From the NCBI RefSeq assembly GCF_009827655.1, contig NZ_WTYV01000004.1:1-64000 (forward strand): a stretch of 64,000 nt of DNA, written 5' to 3'. The stretch is from Alteraurantiacibacter buctensis (GTDB taxonomy: Bacteria > Pseudomonadota > Alphaproteobacteria > Sphingomonadales > Sphingomonadaceae). The translations under genes and the position numbers were made by a program. This document shows, one piece after another, positions 41,870 to 54,443 of the stretch. Every line of letters begins with the position of its first letter. Within the stretch, counting starts at the first letter, position 1. The notes under the pieces were generated by a model. The model was not told the origin of the DNA. It saw nothing but the letters and a program-made list of their open reading frames with translations, and made no database searches.

Positions 41870-42288
41870 TTTTTGCGCCGCCAGAGCAGCGGTGCGCTTT
41901 CACATAGCTGCTGTCGATCTGGCCGGTCTCGGCGATCCACCCTTCCTCGGTCAGCGCCGCCAGGATACAGTTCCACACGCCGCGTCGGCTCCAGCGGGTC
42001 CAGCGATTGTAGATGGTCGTCGAGGGACCATAGTCGCTCGGGCAATCGGCCCAGCGACCGCCGCACTTCAGCATGTGCACGATACCCGATATCACCCGCC
42101 GATCATCGACCCGCCAGGCCCCCGGCTGGTTCTTCGGCAAGTACGGCTCGATCGCCGCCCACGCCGCATCCGACAACCAAAACAACGATCCCGCCATGCC
42201 CAGACCCTCCTCAACTGGAGACTCCTGAATCAGCACGCCGTTGCAGAATCAAGCTTCTGATTGGGTTTGGACCCTAGAGCGATTTTCG
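41870..42288 (-). mobile_element. IS5-family transposase, 5' part, with terminal repeat
   Basis: Starts MAGSLFWLSDAAWAAIEPYL (ATG near 42197) and runs through the helix-turn-helix and RWTRWSRRGVWNCILAAL to the first catalytic Asp region QIDSSYVKAHRCSGGAKR, then ends at about 41870; the rest of that reading frame is unrelated. The terminal repeat CCTAGAGCGATTTTCG is at 42273-42288. The transposase differs in sequence from the 3' piece at 39898, so two IS5 copies, not one, left these halves. Confidence 0.72.
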
Positions 42289-42429
42289 TAACGCGCGCAA
42301 TCGAAAGCGGGTATCACGTTACCGCCCATTTGCCGTTATGGTCGGCCCCATTTCTGCTAATCACGAATGACCAGATTCAGCGAAACCCGTCATTCAGCAG
42401 TACAGTAGCGATTGGCGGTGACGTCCCCC

Positions 42430-42600
42430 CTGTTTTTTCATCCGGTTTGAGCGAGAGTTTTCCGGCCCTTTAGAGCCTTCGGGCAAGGAGCTGGGACATG
42501 AAGAAGTCGAAGTACACAGAAGAGCAGATTGCGTTCGCGCTGAAGCAGGCTGAGACGGGCACGCCGGTGGCGGAGGTGATCCGCCGGATGGGGATTTCGG
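42430..42600 (+). mobile_element. IS3-family orfA remnant
   Basis: ATG 42498 (AAGGAG upstream) gives MKKSKYTEEQIAFALKQAET followed by PVAEVIRRMGISEQ, the start of an IS3-group OrfA HTH. The sequence breaks off after SEQ, so only 34 codons and the left terminus remain. The right part is gone. The segment 42289-42429 holds no gene I can support. Confidence 0.65.
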
Positions 42601-43032
42601 AGCAGACGGATGAATTGGCTGCGCTGCCCGTACTTAATCCAGACCAATGGCCGGAACGGCTTAACGGCGGTTCAGCGCATTGACGCTCAGACAAGGTATG
42701 CGCCGTCCCGACCGACCTTGCAGGGCAGCCCCGTGCTCAGCCTCGTTGCCTTCATCAAATCGGGTACGCTGTAGCCACGAAAAAGCCCACTGAGATTGGG
42801 GCACTAACGGCGGGCAGCGGTTCGGTGTTCACGAGTAAGCGTGGCGGATGGTCAGCGATTGGCCGTCCGCCACGCCGCGTATCACACGAACACGGCGCAT
42901 CTGACGGGCACTCAAACCCTGAGCCGCGTCAACCGCGGTGACACATCGCCGGCTCCCGCTTCCAGATTCGACCCATTCCAGCGTGTGGTTGAGATGCACC
43001 TTATGGAACGTGCGTTCGGCCAGATTTACGAC
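42601..43032. other. Non-coding stretch with a 10-bp hairpin
   Basis: No convincing gene; only short frames. An inverted repeat GCGTGGCGGA / TCCGCCACGC (42839-42848 and 42866-42875, 17-base loop) could be a transcript end or the relic of an IS terminus. No promoter motif for the UvrA gene is expected here because that gene ends at 43033. Confidence 0.5.
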
Positions 43033-45735
43033 CTATAGTGCCGCCTTGAGATAGCGGGCGGTGAGACTGCCTTCCGCTTCCGCAACGACGCCAGGGACGC
43101 CGCTAGCAACGATACGGCCCCCATCTTCACCGGCCCCCGGTCCCAGGTCGATGATCCAGTCCACCTGTGCGATGGCGCGCATGTCATGTTCGACGACTAC
43201 GACGGTATTGCCGGCGTCTACGAGGCCCTGCAGGTGTTGCATCAACCGGTCGCCATCGGAGGGGTGAAGCCCCGATGTTGGCTCGTCGAGGATGTAGATC
43301 GTGTTACCGCGTTGAGCGCGTTGCAGTTCAGTCGCCAGCTTGATGCGCTGCGCCTCCCCGCCAGACAGCTCGGTCGCCGGCTGACCAAGCCTCAAATAGC
43401 CAAGACCGATCTCCCGCAACACGTCGAGGGAGCGCATCACCGATGCCTCGCCAGCGAAGAAATCGCACGCATCGTCGACCGTCAGTTCGAGCACCTGGGC
43501 GATATTGCGCCCGTTCCATTCGACTTCGAGCGTTTGCGGGTTGTAGCGAGAGCCATGACAGGTCGAGCACGGGGCAAAAACGCTCGGCAGAAACAGCAGC
43601 TCCACCATGACGTATCCCTCGCCCTCGCACACAGGGCAGCGGCCTTGCGCGACGTTGAACGAGAACCTTCCCGGGCTGTAGTGCCGCCGGCGGGCGAGCG
43701 GCGTCTCAGCGAAGATCCGTCGCACATGGTCGAACATGCCGCTGTAGGTGGACAGGTTCGAGCGCGGCGTGCGGCCGATCGGTTTCTGATCGACCCGCAC
43801 CAGCCTGCGAACATGCTCCATGCCTGCGACAAGGCGTCCTTCAGTGTCGTTCTGCGCAACATCGAGCAGCGGATCGATAACCTGCTCCTCGGCGACCGGG
43901 GAGTTGCCGAGGTATTCCGTGACGAGTTCGGGCAGCGCCTGACTGACGAGACTGGATTTGCCCGATCCCGAAACGCCGGTGACAGCGGTGAAGCAGCCGA
44001 TGGGAAACTCGACGTCGAGACCTTGAAGATTGTTACGCCTGATCCCTTCAAGGCGTAGCCATGCCTTGGGATCGCGCGGTGTGCGCTCACTGCGCAGCGG
44101 CTCTGCGAACAGGTAGCGGCGGGTGATCGAAGTCTCGACGTCGGCAAGCCCCTCTATCGGCCCGCTGTAGAGGACTTCTCCGCCCTTTTCCCCGGCTCCT
44201 GGCCCGACATCGACGAGCCATTCCGCGCGGCGGATCACGTCGAGATCATGTTCGACGACGAACAGGGAGTTGCCCGCCGCCTTGAGACGCTCGAGGATGG
44301 TGAGCAAGGCTTCGCCATCTGCCGGGTGCAACCCTGCCGAAGGCTCGTCAAGCACATAGACCACGCCGAAAAGCTGTGACGACAATTGCGTGGCGAGCCG
44401 CAAGCGCTGCAGCTCTCCGGAGGACAGCGTCGGCGTGCTGCGGTCGAGCGATATGTAGCCAAGGCCAAGATCGATCAGCGGCTCGAGCCGCTCGATCAAT
44501 TCGCAGGCAAGGCGTTGGGCGGCGATCCGCTTCTCGTCGGAGAGATTGGGCGTGCGGCGCACGTCGGGCGCGCCCCTGTGCGCAGAGCCGCCCGCGGCAA
44601 CCCGTTGCTCGACCGCTGCATCGCGGGCCGCTTTCTCCAGAACATGGCCCTTCGAGGGGGCGGAGACCGCCCCATACGCGCCTTGCGCGACGGGCATCAG
44701 CAAGTCCTTCAGCTTGAGCACCGTCAGGTCGCCGAACTCGGCGATGTCGAGGCCCGCGAACTTCACGGATAGGGCTTCGCGCTTCAGGCGCTTGCCGTCG
44801 CAGGTCGGGCAATCGCGGCCGATGATATATTGCGAGACGCGCTTCTTCATCAGCGCGCTTTTCGTGTTGGCGAAGGTTTCCAGCACATAGCGGCGCGCGC
44901 CGGTGAAGGTGCCCTGGTAGCTCGGCTCCATGCGGCGCTTGAGCGCCGCCCGGGTCTGTTCGGGCGTCAGGCCCGCATAGACCGGCACCGTCGGCGCCTC
45001 TTCGGTGAAAAGGATCCAGTCGCGATCCTTTTTCGGCAGCTCGCGCCACGGCGTATCGACGTCATAGCCGAGCGAAACGAGGATATCGCGCAGGTTTTGC
45101 CCATGCCACGCCGTTGGCCAGGCGGCGATCGCCCGGTCGCGAATGGTGAGGCTGGCGTCAGGAACCATGGTCTCTTCGGTCGCGTCATAGACGCGGCCGA
45201 TGCCGTGGCAGGTCGCGCAGGCCCCCGTGACCGTGTTGGGGGAGAAATCCTCCGCATAGAGCATGGGTTGATGGCGCGGATATTCTCCAACGCGCGAATA
45301 GAGCATCCGCACCAGGCTGGAGAGCGTCGTCATGCTGCCGACCGAGGAGCGCGCGTTGGCCGAGCCGCGCTGTTGCTGCAACGCGACCGCAGGCGGCAAT
45401 CCGTCGATCGCGTCGACCTCCGGCACGCCGGCCTGGTCGATAAGGCGGCGGGCATAGGGCGCAACCGATTCCAGATAACGCCGCTGTGCTTCGGCATAAA
45501 TGGTGCCGAACGCGAGCGATGATTTGCCCGACCCCGATATGCCGGTGAACACCACGAAGGCGTCGCGCGGTACGTCGACGTCAACATTTTTGAGGTTGTT
45601 CTGGCGCGCGCCGCGAACCTGCACGCAAGCGGGCGGCCCCGCATGCCCATGATCGGTGGCCGGCGTCGTCGCGTGTATATCCTTGTTCTTCAATTCAGTC
45701 TTCCTGCCATATCCGCCCGTGCGGCCCGTGTTCAT
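43033..45735 (-). CDS. uvrA2: UvrA2-type excinuclease ABC ATPase
   Basis: 900 residues (a TTG at 45693 with AGGA upstream is an alternative start). Two ABC cassettes: Walker [14 protein letters not shown] near 68 and [13 protein letters not shown] near 590; signatures LSSGELQRL and LSGGEAQRI; Walker [11 protein letters not shown] and [10 protein letters not shown]. Zinc fingers [16 protein letters not shown] and CPVCEGEG. The order is that of UvrA. Its length matches the shorter class II UvrA2, which is associated with mobile or resistance loci and may lack the UvrB-contact region. No uvrB or uvrC is nearby, so it must use host partners or bind damage alone. Confidence 0.88.
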   Translation of the reverse strand: MNTGRTGGYGRKTELKNKDIHATTPATDHGHAGPPACVQVRGARQNNLKNVDVDVPRDAFVVFTGISGSGKSSLAFGTIYAEAQRRYLESVAPYARRLIDQAGVPEVDAIDGLPPAVALQQQRGSANARSSVGSMTTLSSLVRMLYSRVGEYPRHQPMLYAEDFSPNTVTGACATCHGIGRVYDATEETMVPDASLTIRDRAIAAWPTAWHGQNLRDILVSLGYDVDTPWRELPKKDRDWILFTEEAPTVPVYAGLTPEQTRAALKRRMEPSYQGTFTGARRYVLETFANTKSALMKKRVSQYIIGRDCPTCDGKRLKREALSVKFAGLDIAEFGDLTVLKLKDLLMPVAQGAYGAVSAPSKGHVLEKAARDAAVEQRVAAGGSAHRGAPDVRRTPNLSDEKRIAAQRLACELIERLEPLIDLGLGYISLDRSTPTLSSGELQRLRLATQLSSQLFGVVYVLDEPSAGLHPADGEALLTILERLKAAGNSLFVVEHDLDVIRRAEWLVDVGPGAGEKGGEVLYSGPIEGLADVETSITRRYLFAEPLRSERTPRDPKAWLRLEGIRRNNLQGLDVEFPIGCFTAVTGVSGSGKSSLVSQALPELVTEYLGNSPVAEEQVIDPLLDVAQNDTEGRLVAGMEHVRRLVRVDQKPIGRTPRSNLSTYSGMFDHVRRIFAETPLARRRHYSPGRFSFNVAQGRCPVCEGEGYVMVELLFLPSVFAPCSTCHGSRYNPQTLEVEWNGRNIAQVLELTVDDACDFFAGEASVMRSLDVLREIGLGYLRLGQPATELSGGEAQRIKLATELQRAQRGNTIYILDEPTSGLHPSDGDRLMQHLQGLVDAGNTVVVVEHDMRAIAQVDWIIDLGPGAGEDGGRIVASGVPGVVAEAEGSLTARYLKAAL

Positions 45736-45906
45736 TACGGTCGGGGTAGCAGATGAATGCTTTTCCGACGCGATACATCCAACGGTTGTTACCGCATCGC
45801 GGCGCCTTGCCCAGTTGCCATGGCGCGCTTCATCATGGCCGGGATCGGGCCATGATGAAGGCCGGGTTGTCGATCCGGGCGCATCGCGCCGCTTCGGATC
45901 GGCGGG

Positions 45907-47085
<1,179 letters not shown>

Positions 47086-47272
47086 AGGGTCTGATCTCGT
47101 GGCACCAACGCCGTGCTATAGAACGCGCGAGCCTCAAGAGCAATGATGGCACCAACGCTGCACGCACCCAATTCCTTCAAGAACAGAGTAACTCTTGGAT
47201 CGCGTGGACCAGCGCCGGCCTCTGCAGGTCAACGAGCACTTGCGATTTTATCTCTACTGGCCCTACGCTTCG

Positions 47273-47297
47273 GGAACTCCAGCGTGTCTAAAAAGTT
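47273..47297 (+). promoter_or_regulatory. EcfG-type promoter before the hemerythrin gene
   Basis: GGAAC at 47273-47277, 17 bases, then GTT at 47295-47297 (consensus GGAAC-N16/17-CGTT, one base off), 22 bases before the ATG at 47319. Confidence 0.55.
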
Positions 47298-47318
47298 TAA
47301 CCGTCGAAGGAGCTTCCC

Positions 47319-47843
47319 ATGGCCACCACAAAATCGTCTTCCAAAGCAAAGCCCAAAACCGGCGCGCGTGCCACGCGAAAGGCGAGCACGGCGCAGAAGC
47401 GACCGGCTGACGCGATCAAGCTGCTCAAGGACGACCATAAGGAGGTCAAGGGCTGGTTCGAGGAATTCGACAAAACCGACGATGATGCGCGCAAGCAGGA
47501 ACTGGCAGACAAAATCTGCATGGCGTTGACGGTCCACGCGACGATCGAGGAAGAGATTTTTTATCCGGCAGCATACGAGGCGCTCGACGATGATGATCTG
47601 CTTGATGAAGCCGAGGTCGAACACGCAAGCGCTAAGGCGCTGATTGCCGAAATCCAGGGCAGCCAAGTAGGTGAACCGCTGTTCGACGCCAAGGTGACGG
47701 TGTTGGGCGAATATATCGATCATCACGTCCAGGAGGAGGAAAAGGAACTCTTCCCCGAATGCCGCGCCAGTGACATGGACCTCAAAGCACTCGGCGAGCA
47801 GCTCGCGGCGCGCAAGGCGGAGTTGATGGCTGCCCAAGGCTGA
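47319..47843 (+). CDS. Hemerythrin-like HHE protein
   Basis: 174 residues, GAAGGAG before the ATG. A basic Ala/Lys N-terminus (residues 1-28) precedes the HHE four-helix bundle: LLKDDHKEVKGWFEEFDK, LTVHATIEEEIFYPAAY, the HASAKALIAEIQ helix and YIDHHVQEEEKELFPE. The His and Glu ligands of a di-iron site are present. Such proteins in stress islands bind oxygen, nitric oxide or iron. The next gene, alkB, starts 12 bases later and is probably co-transcribed. Confidence 0.85.
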   Translation: MATTKSSSKAKPKTGARATRKASTAQKRPADAIKLLKDDHKEVKGWFEEFDKTDDDARKQELADKICMALTVHATIEEEIFYPAAYEALDDDDLLDEAEVEHASAKALIAEIQGSQVGEPLFDAKVTVLGEYIDHHVQEEEKELFPECRASDMDLKALGEQLAARKAELMAAQG

Positions 47844-47855
47844 TGTCAGGCCAAG

Positions 47856-48407
47856 GTGAATGATGATCTCTTCGGCCCGGCCATTCCTGGCCTGTTCCTG
47901 ATTGAAGATCTCGTTGATGAGGCCGCTCAGCCGAGCCTTATCACCGAGATCGAGGGAACGTCGCTTGCGCCTTTCAGGTTCCAGCAATGGACTGGAAGGC
48001 GCGAGACGGCCTCTTACGGGCTTCACTACGATTTCACCGCGTCTACGTTAAGTGAAGCCGAAGCTTTCCCTCCTTGGCTCGACAAGCTGGCAAGGATGGT
48101 CGAGGCGAAATGTGAACTGCGGTGCCGATCCATTGTTCATGCCTTGCTGACCCGCTATCCGGTGGGCGCGGCGATAGGTTGGCACCGTGATCGTCCAATT
48201 TTCGGAGAAGTGTTCGGCATCTCGCTTGGCACCGAGGCCATCCTCCGATTGCGCAGGCGACATCCGGCCGGGTTCTCACGCTATTCTCTGCCTCTTCGGC
48301 CCGGCTCGCTTTACAGGTTGAGCGGTGAGGCCAGAAACGAGTGGGAACACAGCATTGTCCCGCTCACACAGCTCCGTTGGTCGATAACGCTGCGGACGCT
48401 CGCTTAG
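47856..48407 (+). CDS. alkB: AlkB-type Fe(II)/2-oxoglutarate DNA dealkylase
   Basis: 183 residues with a GTG start. Iron ligands His and Asp in GWHRDRPIFG (about 109-111), the distal His in EWEHSIVP (about 165), and 2-oxoglutarate Arg residues in RWSITLR. YGLHYDFTA and the RLRRRHP segment resemble the small ALKBH-like bacterial proteins. It removes methyl groups from damaged bases. The stop overlaps the mfd stop by four bases, tail to tail. Confidence 0.82.
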   Translation: MNDDLFGPAIPGLFLIEDLVDEAAQPSLITEIEGTSLAPFRFQQWTGRRETASYGLHYDFTASTLSEAEAFPPWLDKLARMVEAKCELRCRSIVHALLTRYPVGAAIGWHRDRPIFGEVFGISLGTEAILRLRRRHPAGFSRYSLPLRPGSLYRLSGEARNEWEHSIVPLTQLRWSITLRTLA

Positions 48408-51400
48408 GCCATCACTCGCTTCCTTCCGACCGCTTCCGAGTCTGGTACCGTGTCAAACTCTACCATCTCCAGCAGAATTTCCTCTACCCTGGCCAATCGC
48501 GCGTGCGGATCGCTCATCTTCTCGCGGACCAGGAAACGGCCGTCCACCAATTGGGCGCTGGGGTGGGGCGATGACTTTGGCGGTGCACCGCGCGGGTTTA
48601 ACGCGATGGCAGCGCGCCCGGCGTCAATCCTTTCGAAACCAAGCATTTGCGCAAGAAGGCGTACCCTTGCTACAGACAGCAACACTTGCGTCTCCGCCGG
48701 CATAGCGCCGAAGCGGTCTTCCAACTCCTCCTCGAAGTTATCCAGAACGGCGAGATCTGTCAGCCGCGCCAATTTGACATAAAGCTGCAGCCGCAGATCC
48801 ACTTCCGGGATCCAGCTTTCGGGCAAGGCGCCATGGGCTCCTAGTCTCAAGTCAGGCGCGGGGAGCGCGCTGGTCTCGCCGCGAGCCTCGCGGAGAGCCG
48901 CTTCCAGCATGTGCTGGTAAAGCTCGACGCCGACCAGTTTCATGTGCCCGGTCTGGCTGTCGCCCAGCAGATCTCCGCCGCCGCGCAGATCGAGGTCGCG
49001 CGCGCTGATTGCAAACCCGGCACCAAGGCGATCCAGCGCTTCGAGTGTCCGCAAGCGCTTCGCAGTCGCCTCGCTGATCGGATGACCGGTGTCCGTGAGC
49101 AGCATGATCTGCCCGCGCCGACTGCCACGTCCGACCCTGCCTCGAAGCTGATGGAGCTGCGACAGACCGAACCGGTCCGCACGCCAAACGATCATTGTGT
49201 TTGCGCGGCGGATGTCGAGCCCTGCCTCGATAATGTTGGTGGCAAGCAGCACGTCGCCTCGACCGTCTGCGAACTCGGTCATTACGGTATCGAGTTCTGC
49301 TGCGGGCAGCTTGCCGTGCGCGCAGACCACCGTGAGTTCAGGCGTCAGCTGGCCAAGCTTGGCTTCGATCGCCGCCATGTCCGCGATCCTTGGCACCACG
49401 ACAAAGCTTTGCCCCCGCCGGGCCCGTTCCCGCAGCAGCGCGGCCCGGACGCGTGTATCGTCCCACTCGCCCACCACCGTGCGGATTGGGTGCCGCCGCG
49501 CAGGCGGAGTTGCGATAACCGATAGCTGTTGTAAGCCCACCAGCGCGTTCTGGAGCGTCCGGGGAATCGGTGTGGCGCTGAGCGCCAGGAAATGGCCGCT
49601 ATGCAGCGCACGCAGTCTTGCCTTGTGGGCCGCACCGAAGCGTTGCTCTTCATCGAGAATGACCAGCTGCAGGCTGCGAAACCTGACGCTCTTGCCAGCG
49701 ACGGCGCTTGTGCCGACGACGATCCCGATCGACCCGTCGGCAAGACCGGCCAGCGCTGCGCGCTTTTCGGCGGGCGTCGATGAGCTTGACAGCATTGCGA
49801 CAGTCACGCCGGTCCCCTCGAACCGGGCCCGGAACAGTTCGTAGTGTTGGCGCACAAGCACAGTCGTCGGCGCGGCCAGCACGACCTGCCCGCCGGCCAG
49901 CGCGGCAAACGCCGCAGCGCGCAGCGCAACCTCGGTCTTGCCGTAACCGACATCGCCGATGACGAGCCGGTCCATCGCGGTGCCGGAAGCGAGGTCGGAG
50001 CGGATGGCGTCGATGGCGCGGGTTTGGTCTGCCGTTTCCGAATAGGGGAAACCAGCCACGAACCGTTCGTAGACATCCGGGTCGGCCGCGATTGCCGGTA
50101 CAGTTCGTGCCGCACGCTGATGGGCCAGCGCAATTAGCGCTTTGGCTGTCTCAGCAAGCTCGCCGTCAAGCGTCTCGCGGCGTTTGATCCAACTCGACCC
50201 GTCCAGCTTGTCAAGAGCCACCGCCTCGGGGTCGGCACCGTAACGCCAGATGCGACCGGCATCGCTGACCGGTACCAGTCGGCGAGCTGCGCCAGCAAAT
50301 TCAAGCGCGATGGCGTCCTGCGCGCTGCCCTCCAGCAGGGGCAAAGGTTCGATCCCGCTGATTACCGCAATGCCGTGATCCTCATGGACGACAACGTCGC
50401 CGCAGCGAAGGTCGCCCAATCCATCGAACCCGTTTTCTTGATCAACCGACCCAGCTTCAGCTTCCGCACGGCTACCGAGCAAATCAGCTGCGGTAACGGC
50501 GATGATCTTGTCCCGTACAAAGCCTCTGTCGCACGGCATTTCAAGTGCCGCGAACGCACCTGATGGGAGCGCTGCGACGTCTGCCCAACTGGCGAGCATG
50601 ATGCAGTCGCGCTTCAATTTTTTGGCAATACGCGGACGCAGGAACCGCAGATCGCGGTCGCTGCCCAGCAAGATGAGGCGGGCATCCCTCTCCAGCAGGG
50701 GCACTACGAACCGGGACAGGGCACCCAGTGGAGCGCGCTCCTCGACGAACCGCGAAATGGCCCCAATGTCGTCGGTGGCCCAGTCGAGCCGGTCGTGGCC
50801 GGTCGTTGCCGCACGCCATTCCTCCTCGCCGATCATGTCGGCGGGGACTCGGCCATGCCGTGTCACATCCGCGGCAAGGGCCAGCAGCCCGCGATGGCGC
50901 GACGCAACCTTGTTGTCGAGGACCAGGGCCGCGCCTGCTGGGCAATGAGCGAGGAGCGTTACCCCGCCCACTGCGCTTGGCTCAGCCACACGGCCGATTT
51001 CGACGGCAGTCAGATCGTCCAGGCTGCGCTGGTCAACCGGATCGAAGCTACGCAGGCTGACAATCCGTCCATCGGCTGCTTCGCTGCGAACCGGCAGCGT
51101 ACGATCGGCCGGAAAGACATCGGCAACATTACCCCGCACCGCGACTTCACCGGGTTCGTCCACCCGGTCATCGACGATATACCCCAGTGCTTCGCAATCG
51201 CTTTCAAAGCTTTCGAGATCGAGCAGATCGCCCACACCGAGGACCGGCGGAGCGGGGTCGAACGCCTCGGGCGCAGCGTAACGGCGCGCAATGGCTTCGG
51301 CACTAGCCAGCACGACGCACGGCTTCTGGCACGAACCCTGAACCGTGCCGCGGATTTGCCGCAAAGCTGCGACGCGCGCACCGGCATTTCCCGGCGATGC

Positions 51401-51580
51401 GGGAGCCTCTTCGCCGGGTAAGGCGTCACTGGCGGGGACCAGCACGACCGCAGCTTGGGGGGCAGCCGCCTTGACGGCGGCGGCCAAAGCCACCGCCGTC
51501 TGTTCGCTATCGGCAATGTAAACCAGATCGCCGTGCTGCAAATGCTCGGCGATCCATGTGGCAATCGCTGCCTGGCTCAC
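48404..51580 (-). CDS. Second Mfd-like transcription-repair coupling factor
   Basis: 1058 residues, shorter than typical Mfd (about 1150). The N-terminal UvrB-like module is weakly similar (PGNAGARVAALRQI, GNVADVFPADR, a fragment of the conserved region). An RNA-polymerase interaction-like beta domain follows (GDVVVHEDHGIAVISGIE), then the RecG/Mfd translocase: Walker A GDVGYGKTEVAL near 543, Walker B VILDEEQRFG near 643, SATPIPRTLQNALVG and LHQLRGRVGRGS. The TRCF domain at the end is present. It begins six bases after katE, so it is co-transcribed. Its role with UvrA2 is plausible; the cell's own mfd is elsewhere. Confidence 0.85.
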   Translation of the reverse strand: MSQAAIATWIAEHLQHGDLVYIADSEQTAVALAAAVKAAAPQAAVVLVPASDALPGEEAPASPGNAGARVAALRQIRGTVQGSCQKPCVVLASAEAIARRYAAPEAFDPAPPVLGVGDLLDLESFESDCEALGYIVDDRVDEPGEVAVRGNVADVFPADRTLPVRSEAADGRIVSLRSFDPVDQRSLDDLTAVEIGRVAEPSAVGGVTLLAHCPAGAALVLDNKVASRHRGLLALAADVTRHGRVPADMIGEEEWRAATTGHDRLDWATDDIGAISRFVEERAPLGALSRFVVPLLERDARLILLGSDRDLRFLRPRIAKKLKRDCIMLASWADVAALPSGAFAALEMPCDRGFVRDKIIAVTAADLLGSRAEAEAGSVDQENGFDGLGDLRCGDVVVHEDHGIAVISGIEPLPLLEGSAQDAIALEFAGAARRLVPVSDAGRIWRYGADPEAVALDKLDGSSWIKRRETLDGELAETAKALIALAHQRAARTVPAIAADPDVYERFVAGFPYSETADQTRAIDAIRSDLASGTAMDRLVIGDVGYGKTEVALRAAAFAALAGGQVVLAAPTTVLVRQHYELFRARFEGTGVTVAMLSSSSTPAEKRAALAGLADGSIGIVVGTSAVAGKSVRFRSLQLVILDEEQRFGAAHKARLRALHSGHFLALSATPIPRTLQNALVGLQQLSVIATPPARRHPIRTVVGEWDDTRVRAALLRERARRGQSFVVVPRIADMAAIEAKLGQLTPELTVVCAHGKLPAAELDTVMTEFADGRGDVLLATNIIEAGLDIRRANTMIVWRADRFGLSQLHQLRGRVGRGSRRGQIMLLTDTGHPISEATAKRLRTLEALDRLGAGFAISARDLDLRGGGDLLGDSQTGHMKLVGVELYQHMLEAALREARGETSALPAPDLRLGAHGALPESWIPEVDLRLQLYVKLARLTDLAVLDNFEEELEDRFGAMPAETQVLLSVARVRLLAQMLGFERIDAGRAAIALNPRGAPPKSSPHPSAQLVDGRFLVREKMSDPHARLARVEEILLEMVEFDTVPDSEAVGRKRVMA

Positions 51581-51585
51581 GGCAC

Positions 51586-53763
51586 TCAGGCCATGGCATC
51601 CAGGTCAACCGTCGCTTCTCGCGGCCAGAACCGCAGGGGTGCGCAAGCGACAACAAAGGCCTTGGCATCCTTGCCCGATCCCAGCGCAAGACAACCCTCG
51701 TCGAGCTCGGGCGGAATGCGTGCGGCGGCAAACAGCGGCTCGGCATCCGCGCCGACTCCGATGAACTTGCAATGCGCAAAGGCGTCGGACACAAAATCCT
51801 TGGCTGCGGCATCCTGCGCCAACAGGGCCGCACCCTCCGCCGACGGCAGCACCGCCACCGCATCGTAGAGCACCGATGGACCGCCATCGATCTTCTGCTT
51901 TGCCGCGACAGCATCGCCGTTGTCGAGGACGACACCGCCGATCTTGGGCGCGATCACTTCCCATACCGCGCCTGCGGCTTCGACTGCGCCAGTCAGCGCC
52001 TCGAGCAGAGCTCCGTCCGACCCATCGGTCAGCAGGATGCCAAGCTTGCGGCCCTTGAAGCTGTCCGGACCGTTAGCGAGAATGCTGAGCTTGTCCGAAG
52101 TGGGCAGGTCAAGCGTGGGCTTTGCAGCTTTTGCGGGATCGGGCAGTGCCATTCCAAGGCCATTGGCCACCGTGGCCGCCAGATTGTCGTCGATGTTGCG
52201 CAAGTGCGAGACAGCGCGCGCACGGATGTCGACGCGGGTCACTTTGCTCAATTCGAACACCAGTGCATCGCCGAGGTGCTTCTGTTCGATCGGCTGCTGG
52301 CTGAGATAGAACATTCGCGCCTGGCTGTAGTGATCGGCGAAGGTCTCCGACCGGAGACGGGCTTTCGGGCTTTCGACGTCAGCGGTGAAACTCTTGAAGC
52401 CGAGTTCCGGATTTTCACGCGGACCGCCTTCGGGTCCCCACGAGTTTGGCTCGTAGTTGGCTCGCCCCTTGGGATTGATCATGGCCATATGGCCGTCCTG
52501 CTGGAAATGCATTACCGGGCAGCGCGGAGCGTTGACCGGGATGTGGGTGAAGTTCGGCCCGCCGAGGCGCTTGAGCTGTGTGTCGAGGTACGAGAAGTTG
52601 CGCCCGTGCAGCAGCGGATCGTCGCTGAAGTCGATGCCGGGGGGTACGTTGGCCGTGCAGAACGCGACTTGTTCGGTCTCAGCAAAGAAGTTGTCGACAT
52701 TGCGATTGAGCGTGAGGGTACCGATCAGCCGGACGGGGACGTCTTCCTCAGGGATCAGTTTGGTCGCATCGAGATGATCGAACGGCAGCGCATCGGCGGT
52801 AGCCTGGTCGAAGAGTTGGACGCCGAGGTCCCATTGCGGAAAGTCGCCGCTGTCGATTGCTTCCCACAGGTCGCGCCGGTGGAAGTCGGGATCGGCTCCA
52901 TTGACCTTGACGGCCTCATTCCACACCACCGATTGCAGGCCCTGGCGCGGCTTCCAGTGAAACTTGACGAAGGTGGACTTGCCTTCGGCATTGATGAGAC
53001 GGAAACTGTGGACGCCGAAGCCTTCGATCGTGCGATATGACCGCGGAATGGTCCGGTCGGACATCTGCCACATTACCATGTGCCAAGCCTCGGGCATGAG
53101 GCTGGCAAAATCCCAGAAGTTGTCATGTGCGGACTGCGCTTGCGGGAAGCCGCGGTCGGGCTCCTCCTTGACTGCGTGGACTAGGTCAGGAAACTTGATT
53201 GAATCCTGAATGAAGAAAACCGGGATGTTGTTGCCCACGAGATCCCAGTTGCCCTGCGCCGTGTAGAGCTTGACCGCGAACCCGCGCACATCGCGCGCGA
53301 GATCAAATGAACCGGCCCGGCCGGCAACGGTTGAGAAGCGGACAAAAGTCTCAGTTTGCTGACCGACCTTCGACAGCACGTCTGCAGTGGTAAATTCGGC
53401 GAGGCTGTCGGTCAGTTCGAACACGCCGTGGGCACCGGTGCCGCGCGCATGGACAACGCGCTCGGGAATGCGTTCGTGGTCAAAATGGAAGATTTTCTCA
53501 CGGAGCTGAAAGTCCTCAAGCAAAGTCGGGCCGCGTGGTCCGGCGCGCAGACTATTCTGCCCATCGCTGACAGGGATACCCTGCTGTGAGGTCATGGTTG
53601 TGGCAGGATCGCCGGTAGTCTGATGGGTCTCGCCGCCGTTGCCCTGGGCCTCAGCATAACTGGTCGGCACGTCTGACTGCGGCGGCAGTTTGGGTGCCTT
53701 CTTCGGCGTCTCGCCCTTTTGCTTCGATTTGTCAGAACGGGGGGTTTTGTCAGGCTTCGGCAT
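51586..53763 (-). CDS. katE: Large-subunit catalase HPII
   Basis: 725 residues from the ATG at 53763 (AAAGGA upstream); an N-terminal Lys/Pro-rich extension, then [16 protein letters not shown] with the catalytic His, the heme pocket with [13 protein letters not shown], and a C-terminal flavodoxin-like or class-I amidotransferase-like domain ([20 protein letters not shown]). This is the long-subunit monofunctional catalase class. It converts hydrogen peroxide to water and oxygen in the cytoplasm. It overlaps the PRC-barrel gene by 14 bases and is followed by mfd, so the three share a transcript. Confidence 0.93.
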   Translation of the reverse strand: MPKPDKTPRSDKSKQKGETPKKAPKLPPQSDVPTSYAEAQGNGGETHQTTGDPATTMTSQQGIPVSDGQNSLRAGPRGPTLLEDFQLREKIFHFDHERIPERVVHARGTGAHGVFELTDSLAEFTTADVLSKVGQQTETFVRFSTVAGRAGSFDLARDVRGFAVKLYTAQGNWDLVGNNIPVFFIQDSIKFPDLVHAVKEEPDRGFPQAQSAHDNFWDFASLMPEAWHMVMWQMSDRTIPRSYRTIEGFGVHSFRLINAEGKSTFVKFHWKPRQGLQSVVWNEAVKVNGADPDFHRRDLWEAIDSGDFPQWDLGVQLFDQATADALPFDHLDATKLIPEEDVPVRLIGTLTLNRNVDNFFAETEQVAFCTANVPPGIDFSDDPLLHGRNFSYLDTQLKRLGGPNFTHIPVNAPRCPVMHFQQDGHMAMINPKGRANYEPNSWGPEGGPRENPELGFKSFTADVESPKARLRSETFADHYSQARMFYLSQQPIEQKHLGDALVFELSKVTRVDIRARAVSHLRNIDDNLAATVANGLGMALPDPAKAAKPTLDLPTSDKLSILANGPDSFKGRKLGILLTDGSDGALLEALTGAVEAAGAVWEVIAPKIGGVVLDNGDAVAAKQKIDGGPSVLYDAVAVLPSAEGAALLAQDAAAKDFVSDAFAHCKFIGVGADAEPLFAAARIPPELDEGCLALGSGKDAKAFVVACAPLRFWPREATVDLDAMA

Positions 53764-54397
53764 GGAACAATCCTTTGGCAGTAGAGGCGAACGAGAGATC
53801 ATTGGAGTTTGACGCGAGCGCCGGAGGCGCAACGGCAGGCCAGGCTTTCTCGTCGATTGGCGGAATGGCCGTGATTTGCTCGGGGCTCAGATCACAGTGG
53901 AGGCCATCACTATCGAACGCGAGATCGGCAGGTGCTATCGCACGCAAGGTTTCGCCGGCACCGCCCACCCCGCCTTGGGATATAACGACATAACTTAATG
54001 CGCGGCTTTCGCAGTCGTGCATGGTATCGACTACTGTCCCGACCTTTTCACCGCTGCTGTCAAAGACATTTGCGCCGATTGCGGACGCACCTGAATAAAG
54101 CGAAGGCACATGGGCGCGCGCCCGGCTGCGCTGCTCCGCGTTTTCGCTACCAGTTTCGTGCCGGGCCTGCCGCCCGAGCCAGCGCCAAACTCCGAACAAA
54201 TTGACAAGCAACAGAAAACCGTTGGTGATCGCCAGGCTTGGCTGTCCGGTGGTCAGGCCCACTCCAGCCCAGGCGATCGATCCGATGGTAAAGACGACAA
54301 ATCCCCATCCCGTGATTTTCGTTCCCAGATTGGCGGCTGTCATCATCGCCGCAATCATGGTCGCAGCCGAAGCAATCCAGGCGGCGACATCAGACAT
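53750..54397 (-). CDS. PRC-barrel membrane protein
   Basis: 215 residues. Three hydrophobic helices in residues 1-75 ([52 protein letters not shown]), then a PRC-barrel beta domain ([44 protein letters not shown]). PRC-barrel proteins are common in alphaproteobacterial stress loci, but the ligand is unknown. It is upstream of katE with overlapping ends. Confidence 0.75.
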   Translation of the reverse strand: MSDVAAWIASAATMIAAMMTAANLGTKITGWGFVVFTIGSIAWAGVGLTTGQPSLAITNGFLLLVNLFGVWRWLGRQARHETGSENAEQRSRARAHVPSLYSGASAIGANVFDSSGEKVGTVVDTMHDCESRALSYVVISQGGVGGAGETLRAIAPADLAFDSDGLHCDLSPEQITAIPPIDEKAWPAVAPPALASNSNDLSFASTAKGLFHAEA

Positions 54398-54443
54398 TGC
54401 GGTACAACTCCCTAGTCGCGCCCACGGTAAGGCACGGGAACCA

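Noticed and set aside
42498-42683. A 61-residue stand-alone regulator
   Set aside because: The first 34 residues are IS3 OrfA and the rest is unrelated read-through.
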